Positions 28,893-38,582 of a stretch of DNA of 64,000 nucleotides are shown here, piece after piece. This DNA is from Sulfurospirillum cavolei (GTDB lineage: Bacteria > Campylobacterota > Campylobacteria > Campylobacterales > Sulfurospirillaceae): assembly GCF_001548055.1 (NCBI RefSeq), contig NZ_AP014724.1, forward strand, positions 2,046,001 to 2,110,000. The letters run 5' to 3'. Under the pieces are notes generated by a model, which saw only the letters and a list, made by a program, of their open reading frames with translations, ran no database searches and was not told the DNA's origin. A program made the position numbers and the translations under genes. Each line of letters begins with the position of its first letter. Position 1 is the stretch's first letter.

Positions 28893-31025
28893 TTACTGTT
28901 TCTGTTCCGATTCCGTTTTAAAATCATAACTAAAGCTTCCCATCGGATATAAGTTAAACATCAGCATCACGCCTCGTTTATTAACCGAGTCGATACCGTT
29001 GGTGCTCGTCGTCTGTTTTGGCGTATTGGAATCGCGATACACCAAAGAGTAATCCCAGCATTTTTTTACTTTTTTAAACCCTAAACTCCATGACTTGAAC
29101 AAATCGTCTTCAACATCGTAGTTAATGGCACTAAAGAGCGTAAAATGCTCCCAATAAGATGTTTCTCCGTACAACGTAACGTAACTGTAATCTTTATCTT
29201 CCGTATTATGTTCATAGGTGCGATCGACGTAAGTATGACGTAAAGAGACTTGATAAATCGGCTCTTGATAGGTTACGGAAATTTGATTGCGCGATAATTG
29301 ATCGTAATGATGCGAATAATGAACGGTATCTCCGACATACAAATGCCCGTTGATATAATACTTCACATCGTTTTCTAAATCCCCGTAGTGGTACTCTTTG
29401 TCGTAATAGTAGGCTTGTTTGATCGAATGGCTTAATTTCTTTTCACCGTCCATGTCGTAGAAAAATTGTTTAAATTGAAATGCCGTATTTTTTTCTTCCA
29501 AATCCAGAGGAATCATATCTTCACTGGTAACGGCGTTCATAAATGTTGCCTTATACTGCGTTCCTTCCGTTTTACTATAACTCGGGACCGTATGCTCCAA
29601 TCCGAAATACATCGTATGGAAAAATGTATCGTAACTTTTTGAAAGGTCGGTAAAAAGATTAAAGCGATGATAATTACTGTAATGTTGAAGGTAACTACCG
29701 TCCGTCTCACCTGAATAAGTCACATAAGTCATATAAATATTTTCCGACGCGCTTACATGGAGATAATCTTCAAAAAAAGAGGTATAAAATGTTAAGGGTG
29801 TTCGTACTTCATTTTGGATAGCACCTACGGCTGAAGGCGTATTAGGTCCGCGTTCTTCACGTGTATAATTTTTTCCCTGATAGTCCACGGAATAAAGCAG
29901 ATTATCCCAAAAAATCGGAGAAGTAAACCGGTGGTATTGGATAGTCGGAAGTTCTTGTAACGTATCTTTATTTGAACTTTTTGACGTATCGATATAATAT
30001 TTCGTATAAAATCCAAAATAGTCTTGTTCTTGTTTAATATAATAGTTAAGACGCGATACGGCTAATTTATCATAGACGGTATCTTCGTTATCTTTCGTAT
30101 TGTAGTAGTCGATATCGTTTAAATAATGAATATCTACCCACAAACCGTCTTCTTGAATCTGCGAGTATTGCGTACTTAAAAGAGCACTGCGGTCGTATTG
30201 GAGATGAAAGCCGTAATGGGCGTCGTTTTCATCGACGTAATGACTTTGCTCTTTAAAATAACCCGTTGTTATTTCGCCTTTTGAGTATGCCGTATCAACG
30301 AAGCGGTACGTTGCATGAAGCCCTTCTCCGCGATTCGTTCGAATTTGAGGTCTTAATTCCAAATCCCAATCGACGGCGGGTGCAAAATAAATCGGTTGCA
30401 TATAATACAACCCTTCCGAACTACTCATGCCAAAATCCGGACGTAAAAGACCCGTACGGCGCGTACGATCGGTCGAAAAAGCAAAATAAGGCAAATAAAA
30501 TACGGGTACGTCTCCGGCATAAAAGACGGGATTGTACAAGTGCATCCATTTGCTCTCTTTATTAAACTCTCCGGTCGTAAAAACAATTTTCCAATCGGGA
30601 TCTTGCGTATTGCAACTGGATACAATCGATTTTTGTGTGATATACGTTTCCGCATCTAAGACGGCATTTTCGCATTTAAGCCATACGCTTGAACTTTCGT
30701 CAAAGAAAAAAAGCGGATCGGAAGTTCCTTTTTTAGTTTTCAAGTTCAATTTCGAATGTCCGCTGCGTGAGGCATAATTAACGCCTTCTAACATCGTAAT
30801 ATTGCCGAAGAGCTCCAAATCCCCCGTAACGTAATTGTAATAGGCTTCATCGGCGGTAATTAAATATTGCGGGCTGTAAACGACGACGTTACCGATCGCG
30901 TGTGCTACGTCTCCGTCCTTCGTGACGGTTTTTGCCAACATCTCGACGTCTTGCTCTTTGGGTTTGTCTGCCGCCTGTAATAGAGCGCAAGAAAGGGTTA
31001 GGAAAATAAAAAATTTAGCGAGCAT
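28893..31025 (-). CDS. lptD: LPS-assembly outer-membrane protein LptD
   Basis: 710 residues. A signal peptide (cleavage after ALLQA, about 18) is followed by the periplasmic OstA/LptA-like beta-jellyroll ([20 protein letters not shown], about 28–125). A large C-terminal beta-barrel follows, rich in alternating aromatic and polar residues, with DPDWKIVF and [24 protein letters not shown] at the plug-barrel junction, conserved in LptD. It delivers lipopolysaccharide or lipooligosaccharide to the outer leaflet with LptE. The ATG at 31025 is used; an in-frame TTG 6 bases upstream is less likely. The start overlaps the RDD gene by 11 bp. Confidence 0.93.
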   Translation of the reverse strand: MLAKFFIFLTLSCALLQAADKPKEQDVEMLAKTVTKDGDVAHAIGNVVVYSPQYLITADEAYYNYVTGDLELFGNITMLEGVNYASRSGHSKLNLKTKKGTSDPLFFFDESSSVWLKCENAVLDAETYITQKSIVSSCNTQDPDWKIVFTTGEFNKESKWMHLYNPVFYAGDVPVFYLPYFAFSTDRTRRTGLLRPDFGMSSSEGLYYMQPIYFAPAVDWDLELRPQIRTNRGEGLHATYRFVDTAYSKGEITTGYFKEQSHYVDENDAHYGFHLQYDRSALLSTQYSQIQEDGLWVDIHYLNDIDYYNTKDNEDTVYDKLAVSRLNYYIKQEQDYFGFYTKYYIDTSKSSNKDTLQELPTIQYHRFTSPIFWDNLLYSVDYQGKNYTREERGPNTPSAVGAIQNEVRTPLTFYTSFFEDYLHVSASENIYMTYVTYSGETDGSYLQHYSNYHRFNLFTDLSKSYDTFFHTMYFGLEHTVPSYSKTEGTQYKATFMNAVTSEDMIPLDLEEKNTAFQFKQFFYDMDGEKKLSHSIKQAYYYDKEYHYGDLENDVKYYINGHLYVGDTVHYSHHYDQLSRNQISVTYQEPIYQVSLRHTYVDRTYEHNTEDKDYSYVTLYGETSYWEHFTLFSAINYDVEDDLFKSWSLGFKKVKKCWDYSLVYRDSNTPKQTTSTNGIDSVNKRGVMLMFNLYPMGSFSYDFKTESEQKQ

Positions 31026-31470
31026 CGACAACCAACGTCGTAGCGATTTTATCGTGCCAAGTTTCGCGTTTCGGATTTAAAAAAGCCCATACGAATCCTA
31101 AATAAAAAAGCGATTCGCTGACGATACGAAACGATGCGCGACTCAATGCCGTAAAAAACGTCGGATTTTCCAAATCCAACGTCGAAATGACGCGTATTTT
31201 CATAGCGATACGCCCCAAAGTCGCTCCGTACATCCATACAAAAAAGGTTTGATACAAAATTTTGATTAAAACGATATAACCGAAAAGTCCGTTAACGATG
31301 CCGATAAACTCTTCGGTCGTAACGGTTTCGGGAATCTGATCGAAGTAAATTAACGAAAACAATACGGAAATCAAAATCTCGTCGATAGCATAGGCCAAAC
31401 CTCTTTTTTGCAAGGAGGCTAGCGTAATATTTTCACTTTCAAACTTTTCGATTAACTCTTCGTTGGTCAT
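31015..31470 (-). CDS. RDD-family membrane protein
   Basis: 151 residues with three to four membrane segments. The RDD signature is [19 protein letters not shown] near residues 19–37, and [14 protein letters not shown] and [14 protein letters not shown] complete the domain. The function of these proteins is not settled; some act as ion antiporters. It overlaps purD (ATGA) and lptD, so it is translated within the purD–RDD–lptD run, an order I recall as similar in Campylobacter. Confidence 0.88.
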   Translation of the reverse strand: MTNEELIEKFESENITLASLQKRGLAYAIDEILISVLFSLIYFDQIPETVTTEEFIGIVNGLFGYIVLIKILYQTFFVWMYGATLGRIAMKIRVISTLDLENPTFFTALSRASFRIVSESLFYLGFVWAFLNPKRETWHDKIATTLVVDAR

Positions 31471-32735
31471 TGTCGTAATGCCTGATATGCAATATCGTTT
31501 CTAAATTGTTTTCCCGCAAAATGCACTTGCCCGCACAATAAATAGGCTCGATCGCGCGCTTCTTTGATACTTTCACCGACACCCACGCATAAAAGTACGC
31601 GTCCGCCGGTTGCATATAATTTCCCGTCTTCTTCACTGACGCCCGCATACGAAATGTGCGTGTGTTCAAGTTCGGAATGTGCATTTTGATCGATGAGAAT
31701 TTCCGAAGGTTTTGAACTACTATAAGGATAGTTTTCGCTTGCCATAACGACGGCAACGGCAAAACGATCCAAAAATTCAATCGTCAGATTTTTAAGATCA
31801 CCCGTAGCGGCTTTGTAAAAAAGCTCACTCGCCGGCGTTTTTAAAAGCGGCATAAGGATTTCACACTCCGGATCGCCGAAGCGGACATTATACTCTAAGA
31901 CGATCGGCTCATTCTTAACGATCATCAAACCGATAAATAAAACCCCTTCAAACGGAGTATTTTCCTGTTGCATGCCGAGTAAGGTCGGCTTAACGACACG
32001 CTCTTCAACTTTTTTGTAAAGCGTCGCATCGATTAAAGGCGTCGGAGCGTAAGCACCCATTCCACCGGTATTTGGACCTTCGTCATTATCTAAAAGACGT
32101 TTATGATCTTGTGCCGCCGGTAAAATTTTATAATCTTTCCCGTCGCATACGACAAAAACGGAGAGCTCGTAACCGTCGAGGAACTCTTCGACGACAACAC
32201 CCCGTCCGGCATCACCGAAGCTTTTTCCGCTTAACATGTCGCTAACGGCTTCTTTTGCTTCGGCATAGCTTTTAGCGATGATAACACCTTTACCCGCACA
32301 CAAGCCGTCGGCTTTAACGACAATCGGCAATGCGAGCGTATCGATAAAATCGTTGGCTTGTTTGACGTCGCTCGTTTCAATATAACGTGCCGTAGGAATT
32401 GCATAGCGTGAGAGAAAATTTTTCATAAAGATTTTTGAACCCTCAAGACGTGCGGCCGCCTTTGATGCACCGAAAATTACCAAACCGTGAGCTCTAAAAC
32501 AATCGACGATCCCCTCGACCAAAGCTGTCTCCGGTCCGACGACGGTGAGTTCTACACCGTTTTCTTTCGCATACGCGGCAAGTTCTTCGTAAGTGCGATA
32601 CGAGACATTACGCCCCAGCTGTGAAGTCGCACCGTTACCCGGTGCAAAAAAAAGTTCCGTAACGTTAGGGTCTTTTTTCAGTGCTAAACCTATCGAATAC
32701 TCTCTACCGCCGCTACCGACGACCATTACCTTCAT
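31467..32735 (-). CDS. purD: Phosphoribosylamine--glycine ligase
   Basis: The second purine-synthesis enzyme, an ATP-grasp ligase of 422 residues. The N-terminal [13 protein letters not shown], the ATP-grasp motifs [12 protein letters not shown] and [12 protein letters not shown], the loop [14 protein letters not shown] and the metal-binding end [11 protein letters not shown] are all present. It lies directly downstream of the 6S RNA gene and may be co-transcribed with it through a 17-bp inverted repeat. Confidence 0.96.
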   Translation of the reverse strand: MKVMVVGSGGREYSIGLALKKDPNVTELFFAPGNGATSQLGRNVSYRTYEELAAYAKENGVELTVVGPETALVEGIVDCFRAHGLVIFGASKAAARLEGSKIFMKNFLSRYAIPTARYIETSDVKQANDFIDTLALPIVVKADGLCAGKGVIIAKSYAEAKEAVSDMLSGKSFGDAGRGVVVEEFLDGYELSVFVVCDGKDYKILPAAQDHKRLLDNDEGPNTGGMGAYAPTPLIDATLYKKVEERVVKPTLLGMQQENTPFEGVLFIGLMIVKNEPIVLEYNVRFGDPECEILMPLLKTPASELFYKAATGDLKNLTIEFLDRFAVAVVMASENYPYSSSKPSEILIDQNAHSELEHTHISYAGVSEEDGKLYATGGRVLLCVGVGESIKEARDRAYLLCGQVHFAGKQFRNDIAYQALRQ

Positions 32736-32757
32736 TCATTTTCTCCACGACAGACAT

Positions 32758-32807
32758 CAGACTTTTTTCACAATTTTTCCGATCAAAACGATTGTGAAAA
32801 AAGTCTG
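32758..32807. repeat. 17-bp inverted repeat between 6S RNA and purD
   Basis: CAGACTTTTTTCACAAT (32758–32774) and its exact reverse complement (32791–32807) are separated by 16 bases. On the minus strand the first arm reached holds the six Ts that probably end 6S RNA. The full hairpin would sit in the purD leader, 23 bases before its start. Confidence 0.8.
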
Positions 32808-33010
32808 TTAAAACCCAAGTGAGCGTTCCGTGATTGAAGCGGCCCTAATAAGCCAACTTCTGGGAATTGACCTTTTTTTTAGGCTGCAATTTCTCGCTTT
32901 TTCAAGCTCGGACGATACCGCAGACACACCAAAAACGTACAGATTCCGCTTTTACTAATTGTTGGACCCTCATGAAAACGGTTGTCGCTTCACCCAGGCA
33001 CTAAAACATT
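32800..33010 (-). ncRNA. ssrS: 6S RNA (candidate)
   Basis: An untranslated stretch of about 210 nt upstream of purD, where epsilonproteobacterial 6S RNA is reported to lie. A perfect TATAAT box precedes it. The transcript folds back on itself: CCUGGGUGAAGCG near the 5' end pairs with CGCUCACUUGGG near the 3' end, with three G-U pairs and one bulged A. The centre forms CUGCGGU/AUUGCAG and an apical GCUU-GAAA-AAGC hairpin. A rod with a closing stem and internal bubble is the 6S shape that traps sigma-70 RNA polymerase. A run of six Us follows the closing stem. Ends are estimates. Confidence 0.75.
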
Positions 33011-33015
33011 GTCTC

Positions 33016-33021
33016 ATTATA
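33016..33021 (-). promoter_or_regulatory. -10 box of the 6S RNA promoter
   Basis: A perfect TATAAT on the minus strand, with the predicted transcription start about 7 bases downstream at 33009–33010. No -35 consensus is evident, as usual in this phylum. It lies 15 bases beyond the hemD stop. Confidence 0.65.
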
Positions 33022-33035
33022 AAAGAAGTTTGCTT

Positions 33036-33662
33036 CTAAATAGCTTTTGCTAAGTCTATGCACGTGGCAATCGAGGGCTTTTGTGCGATATAGACGCGAA
33101 ACGACGGAGGAAACGCGGCAGCGGTCTTCTTTCCGATCGCAACGGCTTTATAACTTTCGTCCCACTCGAAATTTTTGAAAAAACAGCGCACGGTGGAAGG
33201 CGACGTAAAAATCAGACGTGCATTTTTCGGCGGAGCACAATGCACTTCATACGAACGACAAAATGTTTCGTAAACGATACGTTCGTCAATCCAAACCCCG
33301 TGTTCACGTAAAATAGTAGAGAGTGACGAAGAGACCTCTTTGGCGCGCGGAAATAAAACGGTTTTCCCTGCCAAGTCGGACGCAATTTTTTCGGCAAAGC
33401 GATCGCCGTAAGAATCTTCACATGTAAAGTAAAGCGTCCCGCCTAAACGCTCGATCCATGCCGCCGTTCCCTCGCCGATAGCGTAAGATGCTTTTTGCTT
33501 CCACGAAGGATCAATGCAATCGAGAGCTTTCACGGCATTTTTAGAAGTAAAAACCAGCGCATCGTAGGGCGCAAGATCGATCGGCGTCGTATCAAAACGA
33601 ATTTCAAAAAGCGGTAGATGCTCTACCCCCTCATGCGCTTGATCGCTTAAGAGGTAGATCAT
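33036..33662 (-). CDS. hemD: Uroporphyrinogen-III synthase
   Basis: 208 residues from ATG 33662, which lies 4 bases after the guaA stop; the frame is open for 43 more codons inside guaA but that extension is not family-like. HemD closes hydroxymethylbilane to uroporphyrinogen III in heme synthesis. The sequence is weakly conserved as usual, but the two-domain alternation and the blocks LAPYDALVFTSKNAVKAL, YAIGEGTAAWIERLGG and ARLIFTSPSTVRCFF are recognisable. Confidence 0.85.
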   Translation of the reverse strand: MIYLLSDQAHEGVEHLPLFEIRFDTTPIDLAPYDALVFTSKNAVKALDCIDPSWKQKASYAIGEGTAAWIERLGGTLYFTCEDSYGDRFAEKIASDLAGKTVLFPRAKEVSSSLSTILREHGVWIDERIVYETFCRSYEVHCAPPKNARLIFTSPSTVRCFFKNFEWDESYKAVAIGKKTAAAFPPSFRVYIAQKPSIATCIDLAKAI

Positions 33663-33666
33663 CGTT

Positions 33667-35202
33667 TTATTCCCACTCGATCGTGGCGGGCGGTTTAGAA
33701 GAAATATCGTACACGACGCGATTAATTCCGTTAACTTCATTAATAATACGTCGACTGATATTTTCCAAAATCGTATGCGGAATATGCGCAAACGTCGCCG
33801 TCATGCCGTCGGTAGCATCCACGATTCGCACGCATACGGTATTGTCATAAGTACGGTTATCGCCCATTACGCCGACGCTTTTGACGTTTAAAAGAACCGT
33901 AAACGCTTGCCACGTTTTATCGTAATAACCCGTTGCACGAAGCTCTTCTAGCATAATCACGTCGGCGGCGCGTAAAAGCGTTAAATCTTCTTTCGTTACT
34001 GACCCCATAATGCGAATCGCCAGACCGGGACCGGGGAAAGGATGACGCGAGAGCATCTCTTTAGGCAACCCTAATTCCGCACCTAAAGCACGTACTTCGT
34101 CTTTAAAAATTTCACGAAGCGGCTCAATGAGTTCGAAACGCATCCAATCGGGAAGTCCCCCGACGTTATGATGCGATTTGATCGTTTTAGAAGGTCCCTT
34201 GACCGAAACGGATTCGATTACGTCCGTATAAAGCGTACCTTGGGCTAAAAACTCGATTCCGTCGTGTTTTTTCGCCTCTTCGTCAAAGACCTCGATAAAC
34301 GTTTCGCCGATAATCTTACGTTTTTTCTCCGGATCGCTGACGCCGGCAAGCCGACTCAAGAACTTTTCGCCGGCATCCACCGTAATCAACGGTACGCCCC
34401 TACTTTTAAACATCGTTTCGACTTGTTCGCGCTCTTTGGCACGTAACAACCCGTTATCGACAAAAACGGAGACCAATTGATCATCGATCGCTTCGGCCAA
34501 GAGCGTCGCCACAACCGAACTGTCTACTCCGCCGCTGACGCCGCAAAGCACTTTTTTATTGCCTACCTTTTCACGAATTTTAGCGATTTGCTCTTTCGCA
34601 AACGAGCCCATATTCCACGTACTCTCGCATCCGCAAATATATTTGGCAAAATTTTTGAGCAGTTTCGTGCCTTGCTCGGAATGATAGACTTCCGGATGAA
34701 ACTGAAATGCGTACATGTTGCGTTTTTCGTCGGCAATCGCCGCATAAGGAGAGTTTGCGCTAAAGCCTATTTTTTCAAACCCTTCCGGTAAAGTTTCGAC
34801 GCGATCGCCATGGCTCATCCAGACGATTTGTCCGCACGTCGTATCTTTAAAAATTTTATGATCGCTTTCAAAACGAAGCTCCGCTTTACCGTATTCTTGA
34901 TGTGTTGCGGGAATTACGCTTCCTCCGAAATACTGCGTTAAAAGCTGCATGCCGTAACAAATACCTAAAATCGGTAAACCTAAGGTATACACTTTTTCAT
35001 CGGGGTGATAAGAGTCCTTCGCGTAAACCGAAGCGGGACCGCCGCTTAAAATAATACCCTTAGGGTTCCGTGCTTTAATATCTTCGATTTTCTCGTTATA
35101 CGGAACGATTTCACAATAAACACCGCTTTCACGAAGTTTACGAGCAATCAGTTGCGTATACTGCGAACCGAAATCTAAGACTAATAGAGGGACTTCTTTC
35201 AT
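33667..35202 (-). CDS. guaA: GMP synthase (glutamine-hydrolysing)
   Basis: Converts XMP to GMP with glutamine; 511 residues from ATG 35202, which has GGAAAC 3 nt upstream and the standard N-terminus [18 protein letters not shown]. The glutaminase domain has the catalytic Cys in GICYGMQLL and the His/Glu of [13 protein letters not shown]. The ATP-pyrophosphatase domain has the P-loop [10 protein letters not shown], and the C-terminal dimerisation domain ends with TIEWE. It is followed immediately by hemD. Confidence 0.96.
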   Translation of the reverse strand: MKEVPLLVLDFGSQYTQLIARKLRESGVYCEIVPYNEKIEDIKARNPKGIILSGGPASVYAKDSYHPDEKVYTLGLPILGICYGMQLLTQYFGGSVIPATHQEYGKAELRFESDHKIFKDTTCGQIVWMSHGDRVETLPEGFEKIGFSANSPYAAIADEKRNMYAFQFHPEVYHSEQGTKLLKNFAKYICGCESTWNMGSFAKEQIAKIREKVGNKKVLCGVSGGVDSSVVATLLAEAIDDQLVSVFVDNGLLRAKEREQVETMFKSRGVPLITVDAGEKFLSRLAGVSDPEKKRKIIGETFIEVFDEEAKKHDGIEFLAQGTLYTDVIESVSVKGPSKTIKSHHNVGGLPDWMRFELIEPLREIFKDEVRALGAELGLPKEMLSRHPFPGPGLAIRIMGSVTKEDLTLLRAADVIMLEELRATGYYDKTWQAFTVLLNVKSVGVMGDNRTYDNTVCVRIVDATDGMTATFAHIPHTILENISRRIINEVNGINRVVYDISSKPPATIEWE

Positions 35203-35215
35203 CTGTTTCCTTTTT

Positions 35216-36565
35216 TTAATATAAACCCATGACTTCAAATTGAACATACCAAATCACTAACGATACGATATATCCGACTAAAACGGTCCAAGCGTATTTC
35301 ATGTGGGATCCGAAAGTATAAATTCCCCTCAGTTTTCCCATAACTCCCACACCTGCGGCAGAGCCGAAACTAATCAAACTTCCTCCGATTCCTGCCGTCA
35401 TCGTAACCAACAACCATTGATCGTCGCTCATTGCGGGATTGGCCTTCAATACGGCACTCATAACCGGAACGTTATCGATAATCGCCGACAAAAATCCAAC
35501 GCCGATATTGACCGTCGTTGCACCGGCATAATCATACAATTTTGCGGCTAAATCTAAGAAGCCTAAAAAATGAAGCCCTCCAACCGCCGCTAAAATACCG
35601 AAGAAAAAGAGCAAAGTGTCAAATTCGATTTTTCCGATGGATTTAAAAATACTGATCGTTTCGTTACTACGACGCTTGAGTTGATACGTGTAGAGCTTTA
35701 AAAGCGAAAGTCCGAAGACCATGCCCCACATCGGCGGCATATGAAAGAGTTGCTGGCATAAAACCGCCGAAACGATCGTTAAAAGACCTAATGCCATCAC
35801 GACTTTACCGCCCTTTAAAATCACGACTCTTTTTTCCACGCTCGCATCAAAGTGCGGTTTGGAAGAAGGAACGGATAAGGAAAGTAACCATGCCGTTAAA
35901 AACCATCCTATAAATGCGGCGGGGAAAAGCCCGAAAAATTCCACGAATGTCGCTTTTTCCGCCATCCACGTCATTAACGTCGTAATATCGCCAAACGGAC
36001 TCCAAGCACCGCCGGCATTCGCACCGACGACAATATTAATCGCACCGGGTACTAAAAAAGTTTTGTCTTCTTTCTCAATCGTAATCAAAACCGTCGACAA
36101 AATGAGTGCCGTCGTCAAATTATCGGCAACGGGGCTGATAAAAAAAGCTAACGTTCCGGTTAACCAAAAAAGTTTTTTGTACGAATAGCCTTTTGAAACT
36201 AGCTTATACTTTAACGTATCGAAAACACGTCGCTCGATCATGACCTCGATAAACGTCATCGCGACCATTAAAAAGAAAAAGATTTCCGCTATTTCCAAAA
36301 TCAACGCATCGACTTCATGCGTCAAAGGAGTCGTATCCATACCGTTCAGTGCGAAATAGATACCGATAAGAATAAAAATAAACGTTCCCATAAAAAGTGC
36401 AGGTTTGGCTTTATTGATGTGGTAATTCTCTTCCGCCGCAACGAAATAGTAACCGACCACAAAAATAATCAACGAAACGATGCCGACCCACGAGCTACTT
36501 AAATTCTGACCGCCAGAAGCCCATGTGCAACTCAAAAGCGTCACTAATAATCCGATAATTCGCAT
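35216..36565 (-). CDS. nhaD: NhaD-type Na+/H+ antiporter
   Basis: 449 residues with about twelve membrane segments, of the ion-transporter superfamily. NhaD signatures are [41 protein letters not shown] and the second-half [20 protein letters not shown], in which the two DN motifs are thought to bind Na+. It exports Na+ for salt and pH homeostasis. AAGGA lies 10 nt before the ATG. It ends 13 bp before the guaA start and follows nadB by 5 bp. Confidence 0.92.
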   Translation of the reverse strand: MRIIGLLVTLLSCTWASGGQNLSSSWVGIVSLIIFVVGYYFVAAEENYHINKAKPALFMGTFIFILIGIYFALNGMDTTPLTHEVDALILEIAEIFFFLMVAMTFIEVMIERRVFDTLKYKLVSKGYSYKKLFWLTGTLAFFISPVADNLTTALILSTVLITIEKEDKTFLVPGAINIVVGANAGGAWSPFGDITTLMTWMAEKATFVEFFGLFPAAFIGWFLTAWLLSLSVPSSKPHFDASVEKRVVILKGGKVVMALGLLTIVSAVLCQQLFHMPPMWGMVFGLSLLKLYTYQLKRRSNETISIFKSIGKIEFDTLLFFFGILAAVGGLHFLGFLDLAAKLYDYAGATTVNIGVGFLSAIIDNVPVMSAVLKANPAMSDDQWLLVTMTAGIGGSLISFGSAAGVGVMGKLRGIYTFGSHMKYAWTVLVGYIVSLVIWYVQFEVMGLY

Positions 36566-36570
36566 ATGTG

Positions 36571-38025
36571 TTAGTTCCTTACGACCATAGTATGTGCACC
36601 GAGCGAGGTTTTACGTCGACGAGCACTTAAAATAATTTCTCTGGATACCGCCAATCTCAATCTTAAAAACTTACCTATCGGCAACGCCAACATCTCCTCG
36701 ACACGCTCTTGTGCTTTGGCCAACCCTTCTTCATCGCGTAAAATACCGGCATAACGCCACATGAGACGACGCAATTCGTTTTTTAGCTCTTTATCTCCCG
36801 TTTGGGATAAGCAGGCTTCCGCTTCGCTAAAATAATGCTCTTTTCGAGACGTAAAATCGCTTTGCGCAATCTCTTGAGCAACGCGGCGCGCAAAAACGAG
36901 TCCTTCCAAAAGCGAGTTGCTGGCGAGTCGATTGGCTCCGTGTACCCCCGTGTTAGCGCATTCGCCGACCGCAAAAAGATCCTTAACGTTTGCAATACGT
37001 CCTCTTAAATCGGTGTGAATACCGCCCATAGCGTAGTGAAACGCGGGAGAAATCGGTATCTTTTGTTCGGGGACGTTATAACCGATCGTTCGCATGTTGT
37101 AGTAAATACTCGGGAAACGTTTCTTAAAATGTTCATGCGAAAATGCACTCAAATCCAAGTAAACTTCGCGCCCCGTTTTTTGTTTATGTAAAAAAATGGC
37201 CCGACTCACGACGTCTCGCGGAGCCAATTCTCCACGAGGATCGTACGCGAACGTAAAGCGTTCCGCATGATCGTCGACGATCATCGCACCCTCTCCGCGA
37301 AGCGATTCGCTCAAAAGCTGTTTGCGTACCGCATGCCCCAAAACAAACGCGGTAGGATGGAACTGCATCATTTCCATATCTGCTAAAGCGATTCCGTGAT
37401 CCAAGCAAATTCCTTGCATATCGGCACTGATCGTTCTGGCATTGGTATGATATTCGTACAAAGAACCCACGCCGCCGCTTGCGATAACGATTTTCTTAGC
37501 GTAGAGGTTAAAAATCTTATCGACATGAAAAACGCGTACGCCATAACATGTACCCTCGTCAATAAGTAAATCCGTAACGTGCGTATTGTATAAAACCGGA
37601 AAAGGCAATTGTTCCATTAAAAAAAGATGTAAATAACGTCCGGTAGCATCGCCGCCAGCGTGCAAAATGCGTTGCGTACTGTGTGCAGCTTCCTTGGTAT
37701 ACAATAACTGTCCCGATGCGTCATGATCAAACGAAAATCCCCGTTCAATCAATTCACGAATAGCGGCAGGTCCTTCGGAGCATAAAACATCGACCGCCGC
37801 TTCGTTGCAATGTCCCGCACCCGCTTCAAGCGTATCGCGACGATGCACCGCGACGTCTTGCGCATCTTTGGCAACCGCAACGCCGCCTTGCGCGTAAAAC
37901 GTATTGCATTCCCATGCATAATCTTTTGAGATTAACAAAACATCGAGATTTTTAGGGAGCCCGAGTGCCGTATTTAAACCGGCGATTCCCGTACCGACGA
38001 TGAGAACGTCGTAAGATGTTTTCAT
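36571..38025 (-). CDS. nadB: L-aspartate oxidase
   Basis: A 484-residue FAD enzyme that oxidises aspartate to iminoaspartate for quinolinate and NAD synthesis with NadA. The dinucleotide-binding motif is VGTGIAG (10–16). TFYAQGGVAVA, the substrate-site HYAMGGIHTDLRGR, the catalytic Arg in LAPRDVVSRAIF and the ECANTGVHGANRLASNSLLE block follow, with a helical C-terminal domain. Lack of the long cap features of fumarate reductase favours NadB. It overlaps the upstream lipoprotein gene by 4 bp. Confidence 0.95.
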   Translation of the reverse strand: MKTSYDVLIVGTGIAGLNTALGLPKNLDVLLISKDYAWECNTFYAQGGVAVAKDAQDVAVHRRDTLEAGAGHCNEAAVDVLCSEGPAAIRELIERGFSFDHDASGQLLYTKEAAHSTQRILHAGGDATGRYLHLFLMEQLPFPVLYNTHVTDLLIDEGTCYGVRVFHVDKIFNLYAKKIVIASGGVGSLYEYHTNARTISADMQGICLDHGIALADMEMMQFHPTAFVLGHAVRKQLLSESLRGEGAMIVDDHAERFTFAYDPRGELAPRDVVSRAIFLHKQKTGREVYLDLSAFSHEHFKKRFPSIYYNMRTIGYNVPEQKIPISPAFHYAMGGIHTDLRGRIANVKDLFAVGECANTGVHGANRLASNSLLEGLVFARRVAQEIAQSDFTSRKEHYFSEAEACLSQTGDKELKNELRRLMWRYAGILRDEEGLAKAQERVEEMLALPIGKFLRLRLAVSREIILSARRRKTSLGAHTMVVRN

Positions 38026-38165
38026 AAAAAGTGCGTTTTCTTCGCAGGAGTCGTCGTATTGGCGTCTTTGTAGACGGGATCGCCCTTATAGCCGCACCCC
38101 AACAGGCTCAAGCCTAAACATGCTATAATGAGCACATGAAAGATTCTAAAAGTATAATTTCCCAT
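38022..38165 (-). CDS. Small lipoprotein
   Basis: 47 residues from ATG 38165: a signal peptide with lipobox LLGC, then CGYKGDPVYKDANTTTPAKK. Tiny lipoproteins with a C-GxKGxP-type start recall LptM/YifL, which helps mature LptD, but the match is only the first few residues. The frame is open to 38240, yet the shorter start gives a normal signal peptide. Its first 30 bases overlap the first 30 bases of the divergent DciA-like gene. Confidence 0.65.
   Translation of the reverse strand: MGNYTFRIFHVLIIACLGLSLLGCGYKGDPVYKDANTTTPAKKTHFL
38124..38129 (+). promoter_or_regulatory. Extended -10 promoter giving a leaderless transcript
   Basis: TGCTATAAT is a perfect extended -10 element (TGnTATAAT). 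Transcription is expected to start about 7 bases after the box, which is the A of the ATG at 38136, so the message would have no 5' leader. The box lies inside the coding region of the divergent lipoprotein gene. Confidence 0.7.
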
Positions 38166-38582
38166 CTCGTCCGACAACCTTCTATGAAAAAATACGCTCA
38201 GATGCGTTGTTACGAAAACTGGCTTGCGCTCTTGCCTCAAAGCTTTACCTCAATGGTGCGCTTTGTGTATACGAAGAACGACACGCTCTTTTTCGTGCTC
38301 AATCATCCTTGCGCGAAAATGGAATTCAATTATAAACGCAATTTAATAAAGAGTCTATTAAAAGAGTTTAACGCTCGTTACCCCGAATGCACCTGTTTAT
38401 GCGTCAAAGAGGTGCAAGCTTTTGTCACGAACCAACCCGTAGAAGAGGAAAAAAAACCGACACCTTCGGCAATTTTTTACGCCGAACAGGCGAAGGGTAC
38501 TTTCGAAACACAGTGTGACGATCCCACGTTAAAAACCCTTTTCGAAGCTATCAAACAAACGATTCTTACACGTACATGTTAA
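38136..38582 (+). CDS. DciA-like (DUF721) protein
   Basis: 148 residues. The N-terminal half, with CYENWLALLPQSFTSMVRF and LNHPCAKMEFNYKRNLIKSL, fits the DUF721/DciA fold, in which a KH-like domain ends in a helix that contacts DNA. DciA is the ancestral helicase loader for DnaB, and Campylobacterota lack DnaC. The C-terminal half is variable. No Shine-Dalgarno precedes the ATG and the promoter spacing predicts a leaderless mRNA. Stop and uvrC start overlap by 7 bp. The family call is by pattern and gene size and is moderately sure. Confidence 0.65.
   Translation: MKDSKSIISHLVRQPSMKKYAQMRCYENWLALLPQSFTSMVRFVYTKNDTLFFVLNHPCAKMEFNYKRNLIKSLLKEFNARYPECTCLCVKEVQAFVTNQPVEEEKKPTPSAIFYAEQAKGTFETQCDDPTLKTLFEAIKQTILTRTC

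Noticed and set aside
28853-28927. N-terminal extension of PNPase overlapping lptD
   Set aside because: The extra 25 residues lie before a GTG with an ideal ribosome-binding site and are not family-like.
33663-33791. 43-residue N-terminal extension of HemD inside guaA
   Set aside because: It only reflects an open alternate frame in guaA; the internal ATG gives the normal HemD start.
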